Assembly (NCBI GenBank): GCA_003952965.2
Contig: CM025856.1
Location: 14,980,953-15,044,952 of the forward strand
Direction of reading: 5' to 3'
DNA length: 64,000 nt
DNA from: Morella rubra
Taxonomy: Eukaryota > Streptophyta > Magnoliopsida > Fagales > Myricaceae
In this document: positions 45,431 through 57,033 of the stretch, piece by piece
Numbering within the stretch: the stretch's first letter is position 1
Layout of the letters: every line of letters starts with the position of its first letter
Notes under the pieces: model-generated
What the model saw: the letters and a program-made list of their open reading frames with translations, nothing else
Databases searched by the model: none
What the model was told of the DNA's origin: nothing
Position numbers and translations under genes: made by a program

Positions 45431-45442
45431 TGGTATCAGAGC
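45431..45442 (+). other. Primer binding site, tRNA-iMet
   Basis: TGGTATCAGAGC, two bases after the 5' LTR end, is complementary to the 3' end of plant initiator Met tRNA and is the usual priming site for gypsy and many copia elements. Confidence 0.92.
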
Positions 45443-45531
45443 ATGGTTGGTTTAATAAGGCCTAGGCTTGAATCCTCAAGCCCTTTATTGTAGTTGTCAT
45501 CGTAATTTGAGAATTATCTTTCAGGGAAGTT

Positions 45532-46490
45532 ATGGCTGAGTATGAGGGAGACAAGAGCCCGGATTGGGATCAGGGACAACCGAACCCCGGGTTCAATGCG
45601 GAGGAGATGCTCTGAAATTTGGCTGGTTTCATGGCTCAGCAAATGAACCAGAAACCCATCCGCCATGAGGAACATACCGATGTTCCTTTGATCAATTTAA
45701 TCGTCAGCATCCAGCCGTTTTTATCGGCAAGACTGACCCAGTGTCTGCTGAGAATTGGATTCTGCATATCGGGGAATTGTTTAGTGTGTTGGGTTGCACT
45801 GATGAGCAGAAAATGATGTATGCTACTTATAAGCTGTCTGGGGAAGCAAAAAAATGGTGGCTACCTAGGAGTGCGCTATTGGAGCAGGAGCTTCAAGGAA
45901 CTCCGATTACTTGGGAGAGATTCAAGAAGCAATTTCTGACTCGGTATTCCCCAAGATCGGCTCGAGAGGCTAAGGCGAGAGAATTTACTACTCTGGTGCA
46001 AGAGTCGATGTCTGTAGAGGAGTATGCAGCTCGATTTAAGGAATTGTCACGTTTCACCCCTCACTTGACTCCTGACGAGGAAAAAAAAGCACGGAGGTTC
46101 GAGGAAGGACTACATCCAAGAATCTTTGATCGGGTGTGTAGTCATAATTTTGAGAATTGGGCTAAATTGGTGGAGCGAGCTGTGATAGTAGAGTGTAGTA
46201 TTTAGAGGAACGCGGCGTTTTATGACTGATAGAAGAAGCGTCCCCCTTAACAAGGAAGTAGTTTTCGAAATCAGCCTCAGGCCAAAAGGTTTGTTAGTAG
46301 TGGGGACCAAGGGAATACTATTCCATTTAGAGGTAATCAAAGAGCGACTTGCCCCCATTGTAAGAGGTTCCACCCTGGGCAAGAATGTCGTTTGGTAAAC
46401 GGGACTTGCTTTCTATGTGGTCGTTCGGGCCACAATAATTCCAATTTTCTCACAAGTCTTCTGTACAATATTGGGACCTAGCAGTTACTG
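45532..46490 (+). pseudogene. Gypsy gag (retrotransposon gag and CCHC zinc knuckle), broken
   Basis: ATG at 45532 starts MAEYEGDKSPDWDQGQ. A TGA stop interrupts after EEML, and a frameshift follows near 45690. The main domain is open at 45741-46205, with SAENWILHIGELFSVLGCTD, KLSGEAKKWW, FKKQFLTRYSPRSAREAKA and VEEYAARFKELSRF. After a stop at 46203-46205 a zinc-knuckle region follows (CPHCKRFHPGQEC, then CFLCGRSGHN). Gag packages the element's RNA into particles. Protease and reverse transcriptase do not follow; the sequence breaks at about 46480. Confidence 0.88.
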
Positions 46491-46742
46491 TTCTTCAATT
46501 TCATCCCAATAAAGTGGCGATCTGCATTTACGCTCGTACAAAGCCTAATAATGGACCATGCCAATACTAGACTGATAAGCATTGTTGTAGGCGAACTCCA
46601 CCAATGGCAAATAAAAACTCCAATGGCCCTTGAAATCCAATACACAAGCTCTAAGCATGTCCTCAAGTATCTAAATCGTCCTCTCCGACTATCCATCAGT
46701 CTGAGAGTGGAAAGTCGTACTGAATTTCAACTGAGTACCCAT
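46480..46742 (-). pseudogene. Inverted fragment of gypsy integrase
   Basis: The minus strand reads [39 protein letters not shown] and then [16 protein letters not shown] and RKCRSPLYW. QTDGQSER and EFAYN are hallmarks of the gypsy integrase. Its orientation is opposite to gag, so it arrived by inversion or by insertion of another copy. Several stops are TAG where CAG (Gln) is expected. Confidence 0.87.
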
Positions 46743-47262
46743 GTTGTTTTTCTGCTTATGTTGTCAACAAAAAGAATAGAGAAACTTACTCGACTAAACT
46801 AATAGCGACATAAAGAGAAAAACCATCTGACCGAAGGAGAAAAGAAAAGAGAGACCAAAGGAAAAAAAAAAGAAAAAGGAAAGAGACCGCGAGAAAGTGA
46901 TAGAGAGAGAGGTAGTTTCGGCCTACACCCTTTCTTTCCCCTCAGCTTTTGTCTTTTCTTTTCCTAATTTAGTGTCGTGCTGTTTAGGTGTTTTTAATCA
47001 TCCAAGGACGCAGTACAATCAAGACTAAGGTAAGGGTGTAGAGTTTTGTCCTAAACAGGGGTATTAAGGTGTTCGGTTATGGATAAAAGTGATTGCATCT
47101 CATGAACTGGAAATTGTAAAAAAAGCTTGTGATATATGCTGAAAAGAAGGAAAGATGGAATGAGTGGCCTAAGATATGCACGTGTGACTTTTGGCATGAG
47201 TTGGAAAAAGGAAAGCAAGTTGTACTTTCATGTTACTATTCATGTTATTCGGTTTCTCTTCT
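46743..47262 (+). repeat. Extra internal LTR fragment
   Basis: It is closely similar to 48083-48580, sharing for example TTGTCAACAAAAAGAATAGA and GGTGTAGAGTTTTGTCCTAA. The LTR start follows at about 47263. It is either a tandem duplication within the 3' LTR or a truncated third LTR joined to the inverted integrase piece. Confidence 0.75.
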
Positions 47263-48658
47263 CTTGTTTATTCCACCTGTTTACTATCGCTTTTATGTAT
47301 AAGATATAAGTTATAATAGATGTGCTCATATAAAATATTTTTCTTCCTTGCGCTTACATTTACAGGGGTAACTGGGCAGGCAGGATATAAGGTCTAACAA
47401 GACAGGCTAGGAGTGCCCGGGGAAAATCCTGGGAGTTGACTTCCAAGGGTAATTGGGTGTTGAATTCCTAGGGTAACTGAGAGATGAATTCCTGGGGTAA
47501 CTAGGAGCTAAATTCCCTGGATGACCGAGAGCAGCACTCCCAGGTGAGCTGAACCTAGCAATTCTCTACTCCCGTAGTTCTTGAGGAGTGAGAGTTCTCA
47601 GGAGTTTTGAGACCCGAGTTCTCAGGAGTTCTCGGGAGTTTTGAGACCTGGATCCCGGGTGTACAGTGCCCTGTATAGCTAGGATGTCTGGGAACAGGCC
47701 TGGCAGGGGAGCTACCCTGCTATAGTGCCCGGGATGTTTGGGGATCAATACCTGGGGTTTTTGTCAGATGCCCTGTATGCCGGGGCTTACCATGTGCGGG
47801 ATGATGGAGCCCTGTATGCCCGGGCTTACTTTTTATGTTATCTTTTTCCACGTGCCTTAACCGTATGGTGTGCATTAAATGCACTCTTATCATATTTTAT
47901 CTGATCATGTAGATGGAGCTTGGTCATTGGTGCATATCTTAAATTATTTCATGTTAATAGATAAGTGAGATATGAGGAGTTTAGGTAGCTACTTATGAAT
48001 GGGTACAACATGATTTACAATGATTGTCTAAACCTAGCTTAGGGTGTGTAGATTGGCCAGGGGGAATTCACCGTTAGTTAGTTGTTTTTTTGCTAATGTT
48101 GTCAACAAAAAGAATAGAGAAATTTACTCGACTAAACTGATAGCAACATAAGGAGAAAAACCATCTGACCGAAGGAGAAGAGGAAAGAGAGACCAAAGGA
48201 AAAAAAGGAAAGAGACCGCGAGAAAGTGATAAAGAGAGAGGTAGTTTCGGCCTGCACCCTTTCTTTCCGCTCAGCTTTTATCTCTTATTTTCCTAATTTA
48301 ATGTCTTGCTATTTAGGTATTTTTAATCATCTAAGGACGCAGTACAATCAAGACTAAGGTAAGGGTGTAGAGTTTTGTCCTAAACAAGGGCATTGAAGTG
48401 TTCGGTTATGGATAAAAGTGATTGCATCTCATGAATTGAAAATTGTAAAAAAAGAGCTTGTGATATGTGTTGAAAGGAAGGAAAGATGGAACGATAGTGG
48501 CCTAAATATGCACGTGTGACTTTTGTCATGAGTTGGAAAAAAGAAAGCAAGTTGTACTCTCATGTTATTCGGTTTTATGCTGAAATCACAATAAACAAAA
48601 ACATGCAAAAAACTTATCAAGCCATGATGAGCTCGGGGAGGCTTTTTTGTTGGAATAA

Positions 48659-48706
48659 TATAACACCCCTCTCTTGTTTAATCTATTGTTTACTAAGTTT
48701 GTATGC

Positions 48707-48761
<55 letters not shown>

Positions 48762-51700
48762 GTATATATCAGTTTTTTACTCACTTATAGTATTTATGTA
48801 TAAGTTATAACAGTTATTGTTGTGCCCATATGACATTTTTCTTGTGTTTGCTTTTACTAGGGATTGGCAGGGCAGGTACTTGAGTGCCCAGGCAAATAAA
48901 TGGACTGTTAGGGCAGGTGTTTGAGTGAGCCCGAGGTAATTAGTGCAGGCCCAGGGAGGGGGGCTTTCCCGGAGCCAGTAGGTTATATGCCCGGAGGGAA
49001 AAAAAATTCCCGGGGTACATAAGCTTTGAGGTCGGGCTCATCAAGTAGGAAGCATTCGGGGTCACCGAGTAGTAACACCCGGGGTCACCGAGTAGGAAGC
49101 ACCCAGGGGGGGACAAGTCCTGGGTTTACCGAGAGCAGGATGCTTGGGAGCTGTGACACCCGAGCACTACTCGGGAGACCTAGACCCGGGATCTTTTAGC
49201 ATAAGTTCGGGGCTTGTTTTTAGTCATGCGGGTTGACTAAGCCCTGTATACCCGAGTTCCTTTTTTAAGTTTACTTTTTCTACGTGTCTTAACCATGTGG
49301 TGGACATTAAATGCATCCTTACCATATTTTACCTAACCACTTAGATGGGGCTTTCTCATTGGCACATAAGTGCATATGGTTAATGTGTTGATTGTTAAAA
49401 TATATGTGATCTATGAGACGGGTAAGTGGCTGCTTGTGATTGGCCATGCCTTAATCTTCCATTGATTTTCTCTACGACCTAGCCTAGAGTATGCAGACTG
49501 GTCAGGGGGTAAGAACCGTAAGAAAGGTAAGTCTATTTACGTGTTTTGTTCGTCAGAGAATGAGAGAAAAGAAGCTTTAACGGAACGACATTAGAAAAGG
49601 AGAAACTGTCTTTGATTGAGATAGAAAGAGAGGGAAAGTGAAGTGAACCATTTGGTGACCAAGGATATTGACCGAAGGATAAGAGGAGGAAAAGACCAAA
49701 GAAAAGGGAGGAGAGTACGAGGAAGTTGGGAAAAGTGAGGTATTTTGGCCTGTACTTTTCTTTCCTTCAAGTTTTGTCTTTTCTTTTCCTAATATGGTGT
49801 TTTGCTATTTTTAGGTGTCTTAGAACGCAGTACATCAACAAGCTGAGGTAAGGGTGTATAGTTTGTCTTACATAGAGGTATTGGGATTGTTCGGATTGTG
49901 CCTAAAACATGTGACTTTTGTCTTGTTATGAGATGGAAAAAGACAATTAACCCATTTTTGTTTCTGTGTTGGATCTAAACCAAAGAAAAATATGCGAAGG
50001 GTTTATAAGAGAAGGGCTAAAAGATGTTGGGGGACTACTTGGGGCCAAACTTAACTTTTGAACACAAGGTTTTATTTTTATATGGGCAAGCTTTGCTTTT
50101 ACATGTCCAGGAAAGGCTATTTATTTATATGCCTGAGGAAGCTATTTTTTTTAAGGCTTTGTTTTACACGCTCATGAAGGACTTGTTTTTCCAAGAAAAC
50201 GTTTTGCATGCTCGGAAAAGACTTTTGTTTTAATACCGAGAAGAGTTTAAGAAAAATGCTCAGGGAGACTGTTTTGTTTTACTTATGCCTGGAAGTTTTC
50301 AAGAAACAAAATACCCAGGGAGACTTTATATGACCAGAAAATTTTACAGTTATGCCTGGGAGGAGAGTTTTATAATGCTCGGGGACCTCTTTTTACTAAA
50401 ACTGCCCGGGGAGCCTTTTATAAAACGTGCCCAAGGAGCCTTTGCTATCTACCCGGGAAGTTTTAACAAGCATGCCCAGGAAGCCTCTTTTTTTAGGCCC
50501 GGAAAGTGTTTTTTTATGATGGCCGGGAAGTTTTTAAATGAAAATGCCCGGGAGGATTTTCTTTTGAAAATAGTCAAGAACCCTCAAATCCTTTCTTTTA
50601 AATACAGCCAGTCCTTATTGGGTTTAATCATAAAATAAAAATAACTTAATTGTATAAGTTGTTGGACTTGCCTATTAATAGCCTATGGTACATGTTAGGT
50701 TGCATGAATATCATGAAATGAAAACTTAGATCTTTTCACGGAAGCTTAGACCTGGTCACTTATGGATTAAGAAAAGTTACTGTGAATTTTATATGAATTT
50801 TATATGACAATTGGTCCATGAAATCCATTGCTCATTTTGAGTTAGGTGATTATTAATAAAGCATCTGATACATGTTACATCATCCTGTCATGAGTAATGT
50901 CATGGGTGTGGGAAATCTAATAACGAAATAACAGAAATGGAAATGGAAATGAAACCCATACCCAGAGGTGGTCCAATGACAGGGTGACGGTACCGATCAC
51001 AACAGTGGGATAGTGCAAGCCATCACTAAAAGGAATGGTTGTATCCCTGGCATGAAACAATATACGCTTGACAGGGTCTTGATGTCGAGACACGGGACAG
51101 TCCCAGAGTAGAGGAGGGACGCACAACCCAGACTCTAAGGGTTAAACAGAGAGACGACACCTCTGACTGAATTGCATGGAATGAGAACTGAAAGACATAA
51201 AAACATGAATGAAAGAAAAGAAAGGAAAGTAAAAAAGAAAGAAAGTGAAAGGACAGGGAAACAGATACATCATCCTTGCATTGCATCGGGCATACACTGT
51301 TATCTTGTTAATTAATGCTTAGCTTTATTATTGTCATGCTGCTGCTCATAACATATTCCATTTTCCCCCCTTACTGAGTCTTAGGACTCACCCATTTATT
51401 TTTAAATTTTCTTTTATGTACCGCCATGGCTGTGGGCCCTGGACGTAACAGATGTTGACCTTTATGAGTAAGGAGTTTTTGGATGTTGACCCATATATTC
51501 TAGTGATGACGATTTGGACATTTGTTACTGACGCGTTTGAAGTTTATGTGGAGTACGAGCCCCAATAGTACCTTAAGGAGCCTCCGATCGTCTCAGTTCC
51601 CGTAGTTGAGATGGAGTAGAGGGTTGATTTGATATCAATAGTCATTTTCTTTTTAAGGTAGTTTTTGTACATTCAGTTGCCGTCTGGTTGTTGTAGGATA

Positions 51701-52083
51701 GAAAGCTGTAGACAGCTTTCACTTTTGTACTTACTTTCTCTTACTGTTGTATCCTCGTGAAGGATTTTGTTCTTTGTAAATAATGGAAAAAAAATTTGTA
51801 TCCTTATTTTTGAGATTTCTTGATTATCCTGTTTCGTCCACAAGCTATCAGATTGGTTTTTAAAATATTTTTCTAAGACCACCTATTTAATAGAGTAAGT
51901 TATTTTATTTTCGTTGTTCCCTTCCTTAATATACTTATCACCTTTCACTAAAACGTTTCCGCTAAACTTTTTCAAAGCCAATTATCAGGCCTTTATAGGA
52001 TAATTCGTGCAGTAATCCCCGCTTGTGTGCATTCTATTACTATAGGAGAGCATAGAGGGTAAATACTAGCACAGGGCATGATA
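48659..52083 (+). mobile_element. Nested gypsy solo LTR, about 3.4 kb
   Basis: It begins TATAACACCCCTCTC (decayed TGTAACACCC) and ends CACAGGGCATGATA (decayed GTGTGACA). The flanks are AATAA and AATAG, four of five identical. It contains the whole LTR plan: GC-rich array 48860-49260, CCCGGG array 50040-50570 and the 3' segment. It interrupts the 3' LTR of the host element, which resumes at 52084. Confidence 0.7.
48711..48771. repeat. (CT)n(TA)n microsatellite
   Basis: Uninterrupted CT repeats followed by TA repeats near the start of the nested LTR. Confidence 0.95.
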
Positions 52084-53424
52084 AATAGTTACATGTAGGG
52101 GGAACTAATGCCGAATGTACTGACTTAGCCGGGCCTTAGGATCCTTGAACTTCTTCTAGGATAGTCGATCCTTAGTGGATTTAGAGAAAAACCAACCAAG
52201 CCGCATAAGTTGTTGGACTTGCCTATTACAGCATGTTGTGCTTATAGCGTCAGTTCTGATGATTTAAATATTTGCTGTTTTTCATATCTATCTAAGGCCT
52301 GTTGTGATTATATTGTTCAGGTATGATGACCTAACTCATGAGATCCAAGGATTATAGCATATGAAATAGACAAATTAAATCTTTTAGTGTAAAACCCTTG
52401 CTGTCCAAAACGTCCCCATGAAATCCTTGGAATTTTTGCATGAAAATTGGTGTACGTGTAGTATATGGTCACAGTATCTCCCAGTAAAAATTTTAGCTCA
52501 ATCGGAGGTCGGGAAAGGTCGAAAATGCCCCTGGAGGTCTCTAAGGGCAGTTTCAACATTTCACATTAAATGTTAGGGTAAAAATGTACGAACTGGGAAA
52601 ATAACCTTATGGCTGTGTAGAGCATGAAAAATATATAGGGAAACCAAATTTGAGTCCAAACCAAGTAGAATTAGGGGCTCAAATCACAAAGCCGTTTAGC
52701 GCCTAAATGGACTTTAGGCCCGTTAACCCTAAACAAGCCCAGTAAGTCTTGAAACTTAGGATAGGCCCATTAGGGTCTAATGAGGTCCAAGAGGCCCTCA
52801 CTCATGGATTTTAGTAAAGATTTGATATTGCTATATGCACTCTATTTATGGAATTTTATGTAATATTGATTTGAATTGCTATATGCATCTATTTACCATA
52901 TGATACATATTGCATCAACATATCATGGGTCATATGTTGACCAAAATGACCGAATGACCAGAATGAAACCCATACCCAGAGGTGGTCCTGTGACAGGGTG
53001 ACGGTACCGATCACAACAGTGGGATAGTGCAAGCCACCACTAAAAGGATAGTGGTTGGTATCCCTGGCATGAAACAATGTACACTTGACAAGGTCTTAGT
53101 GCCGGGGCATAGGACAGTCCCAGAGGAAAGGAGGGAAGCACAACCCTGACTCTCGGGGTTAAACAGAATGACGAAATGACACCTCTACAGACAGGAAAAG
53201 AAAGAAAGAAAGTGCAATGACGGAAAACAGATACATCATTCCTGCATTGCATCGATCATACATGATTATCCTGTTTATTCTTATCAATGTTTATTTCTTT
53301 TTGTTGACCTGCTACTATAATTGTTCATGACATGTCTTTTTCCCCCTTTACTTAGTCAATAGGACTCACCCCTTTTAATTGTTTCATCTTTTGTATGTAC
53401 TGTTATAGACATTGAACCTGACAG

Positions 53425-53715
53425 ATGCTGACCTTTATGAACGAGCAGATTTTGGATGTTGATCCATATATTTTAATTATGACGATATGGACCTTCGTCA
53501 CAAATATGTTCGAGGTATACGTGGAGTATGAATCCCAATGGAACCTCAAGGATCCACCTACAACCCCAGTTCCCTTAGTTGAGGATTTTAGGCTGGTCGA
53601 TGTTGACCCGGCTCTCTTGTACGACGTCCCTCCTCCACCGGCGCCGCCGGTAAAGGGCATCGGAAAAAATAAGATTATTGACCTAACCTCTGACACTGAG
53701 TCGAGGATTGACTAG
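53425..53715 (+). CDS. Small ORF inside the gypsy LTR ending in a SIM-like motif, 96 aa
   Basis: It starts MLTFMNEQILDVDPYILIMT, continues with VYVEYESQWNLKDPPTTPVP and a proline run YDVPPPPAPP, and ends with KNKIIDLTSDTESRID. The last part fits the SUMO-interaction consensus (hydrophobic core IIDL followed by acidic and Ser/Thr residues). The same terminal peptide, with two changes, is kept in the 5' LTR at 44871-44918. The copy in the nested LTR (about 51450-51620) has stops. I do not know a described protein at this place in gypsy LTRs. It could be a remnant of a captured gene or a real LTR-encoded peptide. Expression is unproven. Confidence 0.4.
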   Translation: MLTFMNEQILDVDPYILIMTIWTFVTNMFEVYVEYESQWNLKDPPTTPVPLVEDFRLVDVDPALLYDVPPPPAPPVKGIGKNKIIDLTSDTESRID

Positions 53716-54233
53716 ATGTCAATTGTAGTCACTTTTTGTTTACTTAGTTTAAATCCTGTTTCAGTCGGATGTTGTAGGACGGATAGCTGTAGACAATTTT
53801 CTTTTTTGTAAGTTTACCTCGTTACTTTTGTATCCTCGTGAAGGATTTCTTTGTTCTTTGTAAAGTGCTACTAGTGGAAAAATTATGTCTTTATATTTTT
53901 GAGATTTCCTCTTTTTTGTTCCTTACACCACAAGCTATTTTCACTTCTTTATCTTTGTTTTGAACATATTTTTCTAAGTCCACCTCCTGAATTAATTAAT
54001 TTCTTTTATTTTCCTTATTCAATTCAGTGTGACCTGTTTATGAAATCCCTGACACTATTATTTTTCCTTCCTTAATATACTTCTACATTTCACTAAAACG
54101 TTTCCGCTAAACTTTTTCAAAGCCAGTTATCAAGACTTTATAGGATTAATGCATGTCGTAATCCCTGCTTGTATGCATTTCATTATTATAGAGAGCCTAG
54201 GAGGTAAGTACTGGCACGGGGTGTGACAATTAT

Positions 54234-55077
54234 CCATTGCATGAGAACAAATATTAATTAGATAGAAGGGGAAAGATCATCATTTGCGTGGCAAATTAAA
54301 GATTGTATTGTATTTTATTCAATAGTTTAGAGATAATATGTAAAATTGTTAAAATCTTTCTTAAGGGAAGGTAGATGCATGTTTTACTAGAAACCATATT
54401 TTAGATTAAATAGTAAGTTTATTATATCATTCAAAAACTTTGTGATTACCATACTTTCACTAATTTTAACAACGAACTAATTTTATAGTTCAAGTTCCTT
54501 ATTATATACAACATGTTGACCCTACATACTTTAATGTTACGCGTGTAAATTTTTGGACAGTAAAGTCCACATGTTGTAAAAGATGTTGTCCATAATTAAC
54601 AAAAAAATTTGCAAAGTAGATACTTCTCTTCTTCTTCTTCTTCCTTTTTGTCCTACGACATCATATATTCGTGCATGCTGTCGTATTGGTACCAAATTAC
54701 TTACATACTTGCTGTTACATTTTCTTTTGAGATAAACTTTAGATCACCTGGTCGGAGGCATCAACAGCTTGCATTACTTTGCTTCGAAGTTAGGCTCGTT
54801 CCAAGCAACATACATCGGTCATACAGATAGCCTGATTGTAAATAATTAACAAGGGCAGGGTATGATCTAGGGAGCCAACACTTCGATAATATCAAATAAT
54901 TAATAGTTTCCGAGGAAACATGCATACAGATACTGCAGGTTCACTTGAAGAACCTGAATTTACGTACACACACCCAAAAAAAAGAAAAAAAAAGGGGCGA
55001 CGCAAGTACGTCGTGCAAACCACACCCTGAACTTATTAATGGCATCTGATCACACATTAATTAATCACCTTAATTAA
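54234..55077. other. Intergenic, peroxidase 3' flank
   Basis: AT-rich sequence. A plus-strand ORF at 54609-54830 has no recognisable domain. The last 100 bases should be the peroxidase 3' UTR. Confidence 0.5.
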
Positions 55078-56920
55078 TTAAGAATTGACCTTCCAACAAT
55101 GCTTCCTGATCTCCCCGGCCTTGCCTGTAAGGACCTGAATCGCTCCCATCCTCTTCATTGACTGTGCGAATTCTGTGAAGAAATCGGATTGGTTAACCAA
55201 TTCCTTCACGGTTTTCTTCGATTGTTTGTTTGTTAGAAGAGCAGCGTCGGATTGGAACAGACCCTTGTTTTGCAGAAGGATAGAGTAGTAGCTGCTGTCA
55301 AACTTTTGGAAGTTATTAGAAGGGTCCATTGGTACTGTTGTTGTGTTGTCACCGAGGCTCTTACATTTTGACTTCAAGAAGTTGGCATATTTTGGGTCCA
55401 AAGAAGGATCTTGGTCTCCTTTCCCAGTGAAGTTGTAGAGCCTGCTGCTGAAGAGATTGCAGTGGCCTATTCCAATAGTGTGACCGCCTGCATATATTTC
55501 AATAAATATTAATTAAGAAGGATAAGCAACAGACCCCTACAGCATGGGATTAATGGAAGTCTTAATCTGGCAGGCCCACCCATGAAATATCATTTTTTGT
55601 CGGTTTTCAGTAATTTCTCCCCTTTTTTTTTTAAGATATATTTCTTCATCTGTACCTGACAACACGACGAGGTCGTGCAGGGTGAGGTTTTTACTGGCAA
55701 AATTGTTCTTTAGTTGGGTGAAGTTAAAGAATGGAGCTGGAATGTTGGCCAAGGCCTCAAACCTGCTTGAAACGATGCCATCTCTTCTACCTGTAAGCAC
55801 TTTCCACATTGGATGGTGGAACTGCAAACATAACACATAGATGAGCACCTACAATAAGCGCCTGGAAACACTAGTTATAATATAATATAATTATAGTACT
55901 GCATCATTCATATTGGTTTGCTCGACTGGGCTTACTGGGAATGAAACAGAGTCCCTAGCGGCCAAAGCCAGGATATCGGCACAAGATACAACTCCTTCAC
56001 ATTCCTTCTCAACTGCTGCTTTAATGTCATCCACAACATCAAATCCTGACAAAGTTAAGTTCGGTATTGCATCCTTCTCTACCGGGCCATTCCCTGTTGA
56101 GTTCAATAAAACTGATGCTTCGCAACCCTGCAAATTTTCGTCGCATTCTGTCAGCTTAAAAAAATTTGACATAGCCAGGTAGCCTTTTTGTGTAAAAATA
56201 TCGCTTTTTCTAATAGGGTAGCTAGTACATAGGGAAGCCTAATAATCTGCTTCAGCCAAAGAACTTTTTTTTTTTTCTCGGCAGCCAAAGAACTAATTAT
56301 AAGTGCACATGATATGATATTTTGAAACGGATCTCTTCGAGAACATAAAGACAAATTTATTGAGAAAGTTAAGACTTATGGAGAAGTTCAATTGTAGAGG
56401 CTTCAACAGCATACTTGGTAAAAAGGATCCACAAACAGGCATTAATGCATGCACGCGAAAGTTCGTGTTTACGTGTATAGTTAAAGTACTGGCCAGCTAG
56501 CGGCCCCTGGCATGAAAATTTTACCCCTTTATTTGCCTTCCACATTATAAATGTAGAATCTTACTATATTGTCTAGAAATATAAGCTTGCATGTACGTAA
56601 CGTAAGAGACATGATACATCGAGAATATATATTGCATTTATAAGCAAATTGAAAGATACATATATACGTGAGGAACACTTGCACTGCGTTCAATGCCTTA
56701 CCCGAACAAAACAGTCGTGGAAATGCATTCTCAGCAGCTTTGCCGGCAAGTTGGGATTGCTGGCCACATGTTTCCAGGTGACACTCTTGACAATCTGCTC
56801 TGCGCGTGGACAGGTTTTGTGATAGAAATTCTTCCTCAGGCTGCCTGCTTGGCAAACCCCAAGAAAGCTAGTAAACAGTACTAGGCAGACCAACAGGAGA
56901 ATGTTAGTCTGCATCTTCAT
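55078..56920 (-). CDS. Class III secretory peroxidase
   Basis: This family oxidises phenolics with H2O2 in the cell wall or vacuole (lignin, suberin, reactive-oxygen control). Exons: 56702-56920, 55936-56127, 55656-55821, 55078-55487, all GT-AG, giving 328 aa. The three-intron, four-exon layout is the classic one for the family. A signal peptide ([20 protein letters not shown]) ends near VCQA, residue 25. Distal haem residues are Arg64 and His68 in [20 protein letters not shown]. The [12 protein letters not shown] motif follows. The proximal haem His is about residue 195 in [12 protein letters not shown]. The C-terminus has [17 protein letters not shown]. The conserved cysteines expected for four disulphides are present as far as I can count. 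Wording such as [16 protein letters not shown] is closest to the PRX1/PRX27-type group from memory. It looks functional. Confidence 0.96.
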
Positions 56921-57025
56921 TTCAGATCAATCCCTTTGAAGTATCTCTGATATTTAATGTGCTTGTCTAAGCCAAAGGGATTCTTAAGGCACAGTAGTAC
57001 TGCCATGGACACAAGGAACTTCTTC

Positions 57026-57033
57026 CTTATATA
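57026..57033 (-). promoter_or_regulatory. Probable TATA box of the peroxidase gene
   Basis: TATATAAG on the minus strand, about 107-114 bp upstream of the start codon. Confidence 0.6.

Larger units (their letters stand above)
44841..54228 (+). mobile_element. Composite Ty3-gypsy retrotransposon, 9.4 kb, target duplication ATTAT
   Basis: It starts TGTAACACCCCTC and ends CACGGGGTGTGACA. Both sides carry ATTAT (44836-44840, 54229-54233), so everything between belongs to one insertion plus later events. Content in order: internally deleted 5' LTR, tRNA-iMet primer site, gag with zinc knuckle, a short inverted integrase piece, an extra LTR fragment, and a 3' LTR that carries a nested solo LTR. 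The Gag type, the iMet primer site and long LTRs suggest the Del/Tekay chromovirus group, but without reverse transcriptase this is only likely. Confidence 0.88.
47263..54228 (+). repeat. 3' LTR of the gypsy element, interrupted at 48658/52084
   Basis: 47263-48658 begins with a truncated form of the LTR start (CTCTTCTCTTGTTTATT). 52084-54228 carries the rest and ends GTGTGACA. Together they make about 3.5 kb, close to the 3.17-kb and 3.42-kb solo LTRs in the window. Motifs shared with the solo LTR at 271-3440 include ACCCATACCCAGAGGTGGTC and GACAGGGTGACGGTAC. Confidence 0.75.

Noticed and set aside
55913..56182. 89-codon plus-strand ORF
   Set aside because: Antisense to peroxidase exon 2.
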